Positions 24,112-30,999 of a stretch of DNA of 39,898 nt are shown piece by piece; the first letter of the stretch is position 1; every line of letters begins with the position of its first letter. The DNA is taken from positions 1 through 39,898 of the forward strand of contig JAUWMR010000037.1 of the NCBI GenBank assembly GCA_030613055.1, written 5' to 3'. The position numbers were made by a program, and so were the translations under genes. The DNA comes from Desulfobacteraceae bacterium. GTDB lineage: Bacteria > Desulfobacterota > DSM-4660 > Desulfatiglandales > Desulfatiglandaceae. Under the pieces are notes generated by a model. That model had not been told where the DNA came from. It saw only the letters and a program-made list of their open reading frames with translations, and ran no database searches.

Positions 24112-24542
24112 TTTTCAAGACCTCCGAAATCTTGAAATATTAGCTTTCTTTTATGGGTATATAAATCTATAAGCCTGACAATTTCAGGCACTTAAAACCT
24201 TAGTCTTTTCAATTTTAAAGTATTTTTCAAAATATGCAACATAAATATTTGCGAAACCATGTGGGATGGATTATAAAAATACATTCGCGGATTCGTGTGA
24301 AAACGGACTGTGTAAAAAAAGAGAATATCGAATATCGAATACCGAATAATGAATGTTGAAGGAATGTAAACATCTGATATTAATAACTGTTTTGCCATTA
24401 ACGGAAAACGTCACCATTCGAAATTCCTTGTTCGATCTGCCCGCCATACGGCAGGCGGGTATTCGATATTCATATATATAAAATCAAATTTTCACACTAA
24501 TCCATGAAGAGCCAAAAAAGTATCGTTTTATGCGGGGAGACC
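24112..24542. other. Divergent spacer with ATCGAATA repeats
   Basis: This gene-free stretch lies between the ATPase and tatD, which are divergent. Segments at 24322-24355 (GAATATCGAATATCGAATAC type) and 24455-24475 (GGGTATTCGATATTC) are in inverted relation, and a CCCGCCATACGGCAGGCGGG hairpin sits at about 24440-24459. It probably holds the two promoters, but none is clear enough to mark. Confidence 0.5.
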
Positions 24543-25310
24543 ATGTTGATTGACAGTCATGCTCATATGGATATGGAAGAATTTGAAAGAGACCGCGCGG
24601 AAGTCATTGACAGGGCGTTCAAAGGCGGGCTTACCCACATTCTTACTGTGGGAATTGATCTTGACAGTTCCATTGCCGCACAAAAACTGTCACAGCAATA
24701 CGAAGTTATTTACTCCGCAGTCGGGTATCATCCTCATAACGCTAACAGGTGTGATTCCCGGGTCCTGGATGAATTGGCACGAATCACGTCAAAACCGGGA
24801 GTTGTGGCGTGGGGAGAGATTGGTCTTGATTTTTTTCGCCTCCATTCTTCTACCGATGAGCAGTTAAAATCGTTTTCACTTCAGCTTGAAATCGCTAATG
24901 ATTTAAGTATGCCGGTAATTATTCATGACCGGGAAGCGCATAACGATGTCCTCGCAATTCTCAAAAAGATGGGAAAAGGTGAAAAAAAGGGAGTCATACA
25001 CTGTTTTTCCGGGGATATTGATCTGGCAGAGGCATTCATGGAATTAGGATATTATATTTCTATTCCTGGAACCGTGACCTATAAGAAGGCAACCCTTGTA
25101 AAAGAGGTGGCATCACACATCCCGCTCGAGCGGATGCTGATAGAGACCGATTCCCCGTTTTTGGCACCAATGCCAAAAAGGGGAAAACGAAATGAGCCCC
25201 TTTTCGTGACCTATACCGCACAGGAAATTGCCCGTCTCAGGAATATTGAATTTGAGGAAGTAGCCGCCACCACTGCCCAAAATGCAAAAGTTCTTTTCGG
25301 GCTTTTATAA
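24543..25310 (+). CDS. tatD: TatD family DNase
   Basis: A 255-residue metal-dependent TIM-barrel hydrolase of the TatD family, 3'-5' exonuclease and quality-control DNase. Metal-binding motifs are visible: LIDSHAHMDMEEF at the start, GEIGLDFFRLHSS (the Glu of motif 2), PVIIHDREAHNDVL, GVIHCFSGD and RMLIETDSPFLAP (final Asp). The start at 24543 was chosen because LIDSHAHMD starts the fold, and the GGGGAG just upstream is a ribosome site; the longer form from 24504 adds unrelated residues. It heads a plus-strand group with maf. Confidence 0.9.
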   Translation: MLIDSHAHMDMEEFERDRAEVIDRAFKGGLTHILTVGIDLDSSIAAQKLSQQYEVIYSAVGYHPHNANRCDSRVLDELARITSKPGVVAWGEIGLDFFRLHSSTDEQLKSFSLQLEIANDLSMPVIIHDREAHNDVLAILKKMGKGEKKGVIHCFSGDIDLAEAFMELGYYISIPGTVTYKKATLVKEVASHIPLERMLIETDSPFLAPMPKRGKRNEPLFVTYTAQEIARLRNIEFEEVAATTAQNAKVLFGLL

Positions 25311-25513
25311 ATTTACAGAGCATTTCAGAATTGACGTTTGTTTCAATGTATGCCGGACCTGAAGAAAAATATACGGCGAAAGGCACGGGGTCTTAAATGA
25401 CGGCACATAATTAGTCCCTTCGCCTGAAGCCCTGTGCCTTGCGCTCTGAGCCTTATGCCACGTGCCGCTCCCCCAAACCGAAAAATTTTTTTAAAAAGAA
25501 AGCATATGATTCC

Positions 25514-26137
25514 ATGGATTTTCCCCACATCAGCACACAATCCCCTCTGATCCTGGCCTCCGCCTCTCCACGAAGAAGGCGGTTGCTCTCCCAGATTGGT
25601 CTGCCCTTCCGCGTAATAGCAAGCAACGTAAGCGAAAAAAATATTGCGGGTGGCCCTGCGCATACATGCTGTATTCTCGCAGGGCAAAAAGCCCGTCATG
25701 TATACCCCCAGACAGAGGCATCATGGGTCCTCGGCGCGGATACAATAGTTGCAATCGACAGCAAGATTCTTGGAAAACCGAAGGATGATAAGGAAGCAAG
25801 GCAAATGCTCGCTCTTTTGAGCGGAAAAGAACACAGGGTCATTACAGGGTTCTGCGTTCTAAACCCCTCTGGCGAGGTTGCCCATTCCGAGGCGGTCACA
25901 ACCCTTGTCCGCGTAAAAAATATGACCGGGCAAGAAATAAAAGCATATGTCGCGACTGGTGAGCCTTACGGCAAGGCGGGCAGCTATGCGATCCAGGGAA
26001 TCGGCATTTTTATGGTAGAAACTATTTCAGGATCATATACAAATGTAGTGGGACTTCCGCTATGTGCCGTGATAAAGGCCCTTGTTTCAACAGGTGCCCT
26101 CAAAGGCTTTCCGAACAGAGATTATGTCTCCGCTTGA
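25514..26137 (+). CDS. maf: Maf-like nucleoside triphosphate pyrophosphatase
   Basis: A 207-residue Maf protein that hydrolyses dTTP/UTP and modified nucleotides, acting in house-cleaning and cell-division arrest. Signatures are LILASASPRRRRLLSQIG at the N-terminus, GADTIVAIDSKILGKPKD and SGKEHRVITGF, with TGEPYGKAGSYAIQG near the C-terminus. The ATG at 25514 was chosen since LILASASPRR begins a few codons later and the longer form lies in a spacer repeat. The last 14 bases overlap a response-regulator fragment. About 200 bases separate it from tatD. Confidence 0.9.
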   Translation: MDFPHISTQSPLILASASPRRRRLLSQIGLPFRVIASNVSEKNIAGGPAHTCCILAGQKARHVYPQTEASWVLGADTIVAIDSKILGKPKDDKEARQMLALLSGKEHRVITGFCVLNPSGEVAHSEAVTTLVRVKNMTGQEIKAYVATGEPYGKAGSYAIQGIGIFMVETISGSYTNVVGLPLCAVIKALVSTGALKGFPNRDYVSA

Positions 26138-26351
26138 CATGGTAATGCCAGGGATGGGGGGAGGGGAGGTCTACGATAAAATGAAGGAGATTAACCCCAA
26201 TATAAAGGTCCTGCTTTCAAGCGGCTACAGTATTACCGGCCAGGCCACTGAGATACTGGAACGAGGTTGTGATGGTTTTATCCAGAAGCCGTTTAACATT
26301 GGGCAACTATCCAAAAAGATAAGAGAGATCCTGGATAAAAGTGCAATTTGA
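26124..26351 (+). pseudogene. Response-regulator receiver domain, C-terminal half only
   Basis: The frame holds PLDMVMPGMGGGEVYDKMKE, KVLLSSGYS and GFIQKPFNIGQLSKKIREIL, the second half of a CheY-like receiver as found at the C-terminus of hybrid histidine kinases. The phosphate-accepting Asp (LDMVMPG) is the first surviving conserved residue; beta1, helix1 and the acidic pocket are missing. It is fused to the end of maf, with the maf stop lying in another frame at the junction. It is most likely a leftover of a deletion that joined maf to a decayed sensor kinase gene; a translated protein of about 75 residues would not be a working receiver. Confidence 0.7.
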
Positions 26352-26370
26352 AAGGGTTCAAGGGAGGATG

Positions 26371-27459
26371 CTAACGGATTACTACACTGCGAGTTGCCTT
26401 GATGACGACTTGTTCTCCTCTGGAAGTTTTACGTATGAGAAAGTAATCGCCCCGATAAACACCCTGACGGGGGAACCCACTTCTTAATCGCTTGCCCACA
26501 TACCTGAAACGCTGGGCCTGGTTTTTTTGCAGGAAATTATTTTTTTCAAGCAATACCTTATGATCCGGCCCAACGATCCTCATCACCTCCTTATCTCCTG
26601 ATTGGACGCCATATACATCTATCCAAAAGATGATAGCTGCTGCGTTACGAGGCAGGCTCTTTGCCCTGTGCCCACCCCGCCTTGCCGATTTTGCATCAGG
26701 TATGGCGGAAGTAAAGCCGGCTCCAAGCAGGCCACTCGGGATATAAGATAAATATGCCAGGGCCTTCTGGCTCCAGAGCGGCTTTTCAACAAAGCCACAA
26801 CCCGTCTTGTCGGTTACGCCCACAAAAGGATCGACAGCTTTCCCGTTAAAGCGGACCTGAAAGTCAAGATGGGGAAACTCGGTCCGGCCGGACATCCCGA
26901 TCAATCCCAAACGCTGTCCAGTAACAACCCTGTCACCGGGCTTAACCAAAACGCTGCCCCGGAGCATATGGCTGTACTGGGTTTCCCAACCCCCATCGTG
27001 CACGATTACAACAGCATTGCCTGCCTCCCTGCCTTTTACTGCATGAATACCAACTATTTTCACGTTGATATCAGACATTCCGTCTCGAATTGCGCGAACC
27101 ACTCCAGGGGCAGCAGAAATAACAGCCACTCCCTTCCACATGGCAACCATATCAGGCACCCTGAAATCCGTTCCCCTGTGATCATTATAACTGAGAAAGC
27201 CGCAGGTATAGTCCCGATACTCCGGCCCTGGATCCCTGTCAAAGTAGTTCTGTATTGAACATATTTTGCCCATATCACAGTCAACCGGAAGTTCGAGACT
27301 TACAGCCTGACCGGTTGACGGCAATAAAAACAGGGCGCCAATGACCAGCGCCGTTAAAATCTTACAGCAATGGTTCAGCCGTCTATTTTTTGACAGGATA
27401 ACCCCGCATTCCGCGGGGCAGGCATGGATGCGCTGGATTATTTTAATCTTGTAAATCAA
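26371..27459 (-). CDS. Secreted M23-like peptidase with altered metal motif
   Basis: A 362-residue exported protein. A hydrophobic signal (about 34-52, ILTALVIGALFLLPSTGQA) is followed by an LytM/M23-like domain (about 60-215): YNDHRGTDFR gives the first metal pair H94 and D98, YSHM gives H164, and PHLDFQVR is where the HxH motif should be, but the second His is an Asp (H197-x-D199). Active M23 enzymes cut peptide cross-links of peptidoglycan; the change may weaken zinc binding or mark a scaffold/activator function as in EnvC- or NlpD-like proteins. The C-terminal 140 residues are unknown. Starts with TTG at 27459, 28 bases after the rlmB stop, so it is likely co-transcribed with it. Confidence 0.7.
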   Translation of the reverse strand: MIYKIKIIQRIHACPAECGVILSKNRRLNHCCKILTALVIGALFLLPSTGQAVSLELPVDCDMGKICSIQNYFDRDPGPEYRDYTCGFLSYNDHRGTDFRVPDMVAMWKGVAVISAAPGVVRAIRDGMSDINVKIVGIHAVKGREAGNAVVIVHDGGWETQYSHMLRGSVLVKPGDRVVTGQRLGLIGMSGRTEFPHLDFQVRFNGKAVDPFVGVTDKTGCGFVEKPLWSQKALAYLSYIPSGLLGAGFTSAIPDAKSARRGGHRAKSLPRNAAAIIFWIDVYGVQSGDKEVMRIVGPDHKVLLEKNNFLQKNQAQRFRYVGKRLRSGFPRQGVYRGDYFLIRKTSRGEQVVIKATRSVVIR

Positions 27460-27487
27460 GACAATTACCCTTGTTTAATAAAATTTA

Positions 27488-28243
27488 CTACTGGAGATTT
27501 CGACTTTGGCGACGGGCCTCTGCCAGAACAACGCCCGTGGCCACGGCAAGATTTAAGGATTCAACACTGCCGGCGGACGGGATACGGACTACCTGTTGGC
27601 AGCGCTTCCTGACAGCCTGGCTAAGACCCTTCTGTTCATTTCCTAATACCAATACAAGGCTCCGTTTCCAGTCGAATTGATAAATGGATTCAGCGCCGTC
27701 TCCGGAAGCGCCTATGATCCAGAACCCTTTTTTTTCTAAAATATCAAGGGCCCTCCCCATATTCACTACCTGTGCAACAGGGAGGTGCACAAAGGCCCCT
27801 GAGGAGCGCTTGAGCACTTTGGAAGTCACCCTGGCCGAGCGGTCTTTTGGAATAATAAGACCATGGGCACCGAAAAACGCGGCCGTTCTTATCAGCGCAC
27901 CTAAATTTCCTTCATCCGTGATGTGGTCAGCCGCAATAACAAGGCCATGTCCCTCAGACTTGAGGGAAGAGTCAATAATACGCTCCAAGTCCGTGTATGT
28001 AAAAGCACCTGACACCGCCACAATACCCTGGTGGGCTATACCAGGCAAAAGGCGAGACAATTCCTCTTCCTTTTTGAAAAGGACAGGAATGTTGCGATCT
28101 TTTGCTATACTAAGGATCTCGTCCGGCCTGGAAGACTTTTTCCCCTTTGCAATCCAGATCTCCCTGATCTCGTGATGCCCCCGGATAAGGGCCTCTCGAA
28201 CCGGATGGAATCCCGGGATTAAATTTGGTTCATTTTTTTTAAT
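27488..28243 (-). CDS. rlmB: 23S rRNA (guanosine-2'-O-)-methyltransferase RlmB/TrmH family, AUU start
   Basis: A SpoU/TrmH-type RNA 2'-O-methyltransferase. The N-terminal substrate-binding domain (LIPGFHPVREALIRG..., residues about 7-75) and the knotted SAM domain (DEGNLGALIRTAAFFGAHGL, VLGNEQKGLS, and the final IPSAGSVESLNLAVATGVV) are all in one frame. The frame reaches the usual length of 251 residues only if it starts at ATT (28241-28243): the nearest ATG is out of frame and the first in-frame TTG (28060) would delete the N-terminal domain. A GGAGGTGATC, complementary to the 16S end, sits 7 bases before this ATT. The gene appears to be translated from a rare AUU codon. Confidence 0.85.
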   Translation of the reverse strand: MKKNEPNLIPGFHPVREALIRGHHEIREIWIAKGKKSSRPDEILSIAKDRNIPVLFKKEEELSRLLPGIAHQGIVAVSGAFTYTDLERIIDSSLKSEGHGLVIAADHITDEGNLGALIRTAAFFGAHGLIIPKDRSARVTSKVLKRSSGAFVHLPVAQVVNMGRALDILEKKGFWIIGASGDGAESIYQFDWKRSLVLVLGNEQKGLSQAVRKRCQQVVRIPSAGSVESLNLAVATGVVLAEARRQSRNLQ

Positions 28244-28255
28244 GAGATCACCTCC
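28241..28255 (-). promoter_or_regulatory. Extended Shine-Dalgarno and AUU start of rlmB
   Basis: On the minus strand GGAGGTGATC (28246-28255) is a perfect match to the anti-Shine-Dalgarno, and the ATT at 28241-28243 lies 7 bases after GGAGG. A run of eight A follows, then an out-of-frame ATG. The perfect ribosome site with a non-canonical start resembles infC, whose AUU start serves IF3 control; control of rlmB the same way is inference. Confidence 0.6.
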
Positions 28256-28355
28256 GCCGGATCAAAGATTTAAAGCAACAGCCCACAGGGTTCAGGGGCC
28301 AGGAAACATAAAAAAGCTATTATTCCAATTCACATGATAAAATTTGACACAAATT

Positions 28356-29312
28356 TCAAGATCTTTGCCTGTGAAGGAGACTATTTCTTATTACCTTCCC
28401 TTTACATTGACGGCAAAGCTTGTATACAGCAAGATCCAAAACTTTTTCTTTCTTCGCTATTAAGTCACGCAGGTCTTCTTGAAAAATATTTCCTTGAATC
28501 ATGGAACCATCATAGTCCATGCAACAAAAGGTGACGTCTCCATTGGCTAATATGATGATCTGTTTTTCGTAGTAATCGCATGTCTTGGCATCGATAGACC
28601 GTGAGGGGATATAGGTATATCCCGGAGGCAAGATTAAATTACACCAGTTATATAGCATGGAAAGATACAGATATAGATTATCTCTCACAAAAATGTATTT
28701 ATTATTTGAAAAGTCATAATTCATATCAGTTATTTCCTGAAAAGACGGCTCAAAAAACTTACCATACTTATTGATAATTTTCAGTGCCGGTTCGGTATTG
28801 TCAAAATCAAGTTCTATATCCATGAACCCTTTGTTATGTACCATGGTTTTAAATAACCCTGTTCCCATGAGATATATGATTGTTCTGGGATGCTGTCCCT
28901 GGACAAACTGTTTAATTACATCTAAGTATAAGGAGAAAGATAGATTCTTTGCCTGGCGGTGAGAAAATGATTGCTCAGTAGTAGTCTGGAAACTTAGATA
29001 AATATCATCAACAGCAAGTTTTTTGTGATCTTCTCTAAGGAGACTACCATTGGTTGTGACAACCAATCTGAAACCATAGTCCTTTACCATCTGACAAGCT
29101 GCCATAAACTCTGGATGTAACAAAGGCTCGCCCAGGGCCGAAAACATTATGTAATCGATGCCGTCCAATTCCTTTAATGTTCCCAGGATTTTCTGAAGAT
29201 TATCCAGACTAAGAACTTCTTTCTTTCTCGTTAATAAATGATATGGACAGAATTCGCAGTTAAAATTACAGGCTGTGGTAAGTTCGATAAATATATCTCT
29301 CATGGTGTTCAC
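28356..29312 (-). CDS. Radical SAM protein with SPASM-like C-terminus
   Basis: A 318-residue radical SAM enzyme. The cluster motif is C15-x3-C19-x2-C22 (TTACNFNCEFCPY), followed by GEPLLHPEF and VVTTNGSLL, typical of the SPASM subfamily. The C-terminal third has several further cysteines (WCNL, KTCDYY, TFCCMDYDG, LCRQCKG), fitting one or two auxiliary Fe-S clusters. SPASM enzymes modify peptides or tRNA, or mature other enzymes; the substrate here is unknown. No peptide precursor gene was recognised next to it. AT-rich, like the adjoining island, and probably transferred. Confidence 0.8.
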   Translation of the reverse strand: MNTMRDIFIELTTACNFNCEFCPYHLLTRKKEVLSLDNLQKILGTLKELDGIDYIMFSALGEPLLHPEFMAACQMVKDYGFRLVVTTNGSLLREDHKKLAVDDIYLSFQTTTEQSFSHRQAKNLSFSLYLDVIKQFVQGQHPRTIIYLMGTGLFKTMVHNKGFMDIELDFDNTEPALKIINKYGKFFEPSFQEITDMNYDFSNNKYIFVRDNLYLYLSMLYNWCNLILPPGYTYIPSRSIDAKTCDYYEKQIIILANGDVTFCCMDYDGSMIQGNIFQEDLRDLIAKKEKVLDLAVYKLCRQCKGKVIRNSLLHRQRS

Positions 29313-29463
29313 CCTACTGTTGCATAAACAACATGGTTAGCATTATTAAAAACCCCTAAACTACAGTGTTTCGTCCCGTTGTCACAGACATTGCAGGAAT
29401 TCACCGCATGTGCATTTGAGCAAGGCCCGTCAAATCACCATGTTGTTTACCCTTCGGGAAAGC

Positions 29464-29551
29464 CGAGGGCGCCGAATCTCCTTTGTTGTCAAGGGTTCGC
29501 AGTAAAATATTACGGCTTTACCCTTGACGCCGCGGATCTTCAGCACCCTCG
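29464..29551. other. Long nested hairpin
   Basis: The outer arms GAGGGCGCCGAATCTCC (29465-29481) and GGATCTTCAGCACCCTC (29534-29550) are imperfectly complementary, and the inner arms GTCAAGGGT (29488-29496) and ACCCTTGAC (29520-29528) are perfectly so, with a 23-base AT-rich loop. It could be a structured RNA, a mobile-element end or a protein-binding hairpin; it is not followed by a T-run, so it is not a simple terminator. Confidence 0.5.
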
Positions 29552-29594
29552 ACTTTTGCAACGTTAGGGTTCACTCAGTAATTGTTAGTAATAT

Positions 29595-29656
29595 TTTATT
29601 TTGATTTTAAAACCATGTCCTTCCCCGCATAGCGGGATCTTCGATGGGCGTGGATT
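29595..29656. repeat. 62-bp perfect repeat, copy 1
   Basis: Identical to 37064-37125. The part 29613-29653 can fold as a compact three-way junction (see copy 2). It begins 2 bases after the stop of the zinc-peptidase-like gene (29659). Confidence 0.9.
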
Positions 29657-29658
29657 CT

Positions 29659-30561
29659 TTACTTACAATTTAGCGAATAACGAACATACGCGGAATCTAA
29701 CTGCTCAACGGTCATTGATAACGCAGTAAGAACATAATTTAATAGTTGTGTATTATTTGTAATTTCTTTGTCTTCAATCTTATTAAATATTTGGGGCAAT
29801 AAGAATGGATGCTCTTTCATTAAATAGTAAATAATCATCATAGCCTGGGCATAATGCTGGAATACATCTCCTGTCGTATAAAAGGCGACATGGTCATATG
29901 CTGTTAATTCACTCAGGGGAATAAGGGTTCCTGAATCATATCTGTTCATGAATATGGAATACATATTTTGAAATGGTGAATTAACAGAAAAATTGTCATT
30001 TTGGTCAAACGCACCTGATTCATAATACATGCCCAATCCTTCTCTAAACCAGGGAGCCTTATAATAGTCCCAATAATTATGACAATCAATATCAAGAAAA
30101 TCATGACCGATTTCATGAAGTAGGGTTCCAAAATCAGGATCTTTATAAGGTATGATAAACCATTTTCTATGGTTCTCATCACGATAATAAGTAACAACTC
30201 TTGCTCCTGGAATAATTAATGTTGGAGCATGAGGTAATATATATTTTTCAAAATAGGCTTGATCATTTGTATAATATATCTCAACAAAAGCTCCTGGCGA
30301 ATTATGAAAAACACTAACAAAATAATTCCATACTAACAACGCGTGTTTACCATGAACATCCGAAAATGTCTGGCTAATATCAGAAGCAACTTTTACAGGT
30401 CTATTTTCATAAACATATTGAAAATGGGGTAAAACATCAACATACCATTTATTATTATTCGCATTAGTAATGCTACTATAATCACAAGTACTTAGAACTA
30501 TAGAAATAAGCGTTGCGACTAAAATATTTCGCAATGTTTTCGATATGGAGATTGTTCTCAT
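29659..30561 (-). CDS. Secreted HEXXH zinc-peptidase-like lipoprotein
   Basis: A 300-residue protein with an N-terminal signal and a lipobox-like LSTC (Cys26), so it is probably a lipoprotein. The middle has the zincin motif HEIGH (in LLHEIGHDFLD) and a downstream glutamate in WFREGLGMYYES, in the spacing of gluzincin-type peptidases; the distance of about 25 residues fits. The N-terminal part is Tyr- and Asn-rich and mixed alpha/beta; the C-terminal part is helical. It is much more AT-rich than its neighbours, with few GC-rich codons, suggesting horizontal transfer. It follows the 62-bp repeat. A peptidase is the likeliest role; the substrate is unknown. Confidence 0.7.
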   Translation of the reverse strand: MRTISISKTLRNILVATLISIVLSTCDYSSITNANNNKWYVDVLPHFQYVYENRPVKVASDISQTFSDVHGKHALLVWNYFVSVFHNSPGAFVEIYYTNDQAYFEKYILPHAPTLIIPGARVVTYYRDENHRKWFIIPYKDPDFGTLLHEIGHDFLDIDCHNYWDYYKAPWFREGLGMYYESGAFDQNDNFSVNSPFQNMYSIFMNRYDSGTLIPLSELTAYDHVAFYTTGDVFQHYAQAMMIIYYLMKEHPFLLPQIFNKIEDKEITNNTQLLNYVLTALSMTVEQLDSAYVRYSLNCK

Positions 30562-30999
30562 AGTGTTCCTTTACAACCTTGTTTTAGTTCAAACCGCCAA
30601 AGGCGGACAAGGGTTAATTCCTCGTAGATTGCTACGAGGTAGTTCATTGATTGTGGGCAAGACAAATGTCGTGTCATGCGTGAAATATTGTATCAGGCAC
30701 TCGTCATTCCCGCGAAGGCGGGAATCCAGTATTTTGGGCTACTTCGGTGCTTCTGGATTCCCGCTTCCGCGGGAATGACAGCCATTTTTACGACATTACT
30801 TAGATGACATGACACTAATCTTGACTCATGTTGCGGAGATTGATAAAGATGGCCTATGTCGAGGCTACTGAGAATACAATATCCAGACACATGGTATCAT
30901 ATACTAAACACGGGGAGAAGAGAAGAATCTATTTTCGCACAGGTTGAAACTTTATAAGTGGGTAAGGATAAAAACATAGACGGATAGAACGGAGATATT
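30562..30999. other. Gene-free divergent spacer
   Basis: No gene is seen. It contains short hairpins (CCGCC-AAA-GGCGG near 30597; CCTCGTAG...CTACGAGG at about 30623-30640), a REP pair (30703-30779) and the hyuA leader. A weak sigma70-like TTGACT...TAAAGA pattern is near 30822-30850. Confidence 0.45.
30703..30779. repeat. REP-type inverted pair
   Basis: GTCATTCCCGCGAAGGCGGG-type and CCCGCTTCCGCGGGAATGAC-type hairpins face each other over a 25-base spacer. The same repeat occurs in opposite order at 33207-33278 and inside the MITE-like element at 18194-18386. Confidence 0.8.

Larger units (their letters stand above)
29313..29658. other. Gene-free spacer with long hairpin and 62-bp repeat
   Basis: No gene. 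It holds a nested hairpin at 29464-29551, inverted words AACAACATGG (29328) and CCATGTTGTT (29438) further out, and copy 1 of the 62-bp repeat (29595-29656). An open plus-strand frame in the hairpin (29379-29567) has no protein-like features and was rejected. Confidence 0.5.

Noticed and set aside
29379-29567. A 62-codon plus-strand open frame in the spacer
   Set aside because: It is the translation of the nested hairpin and shows no protein features.
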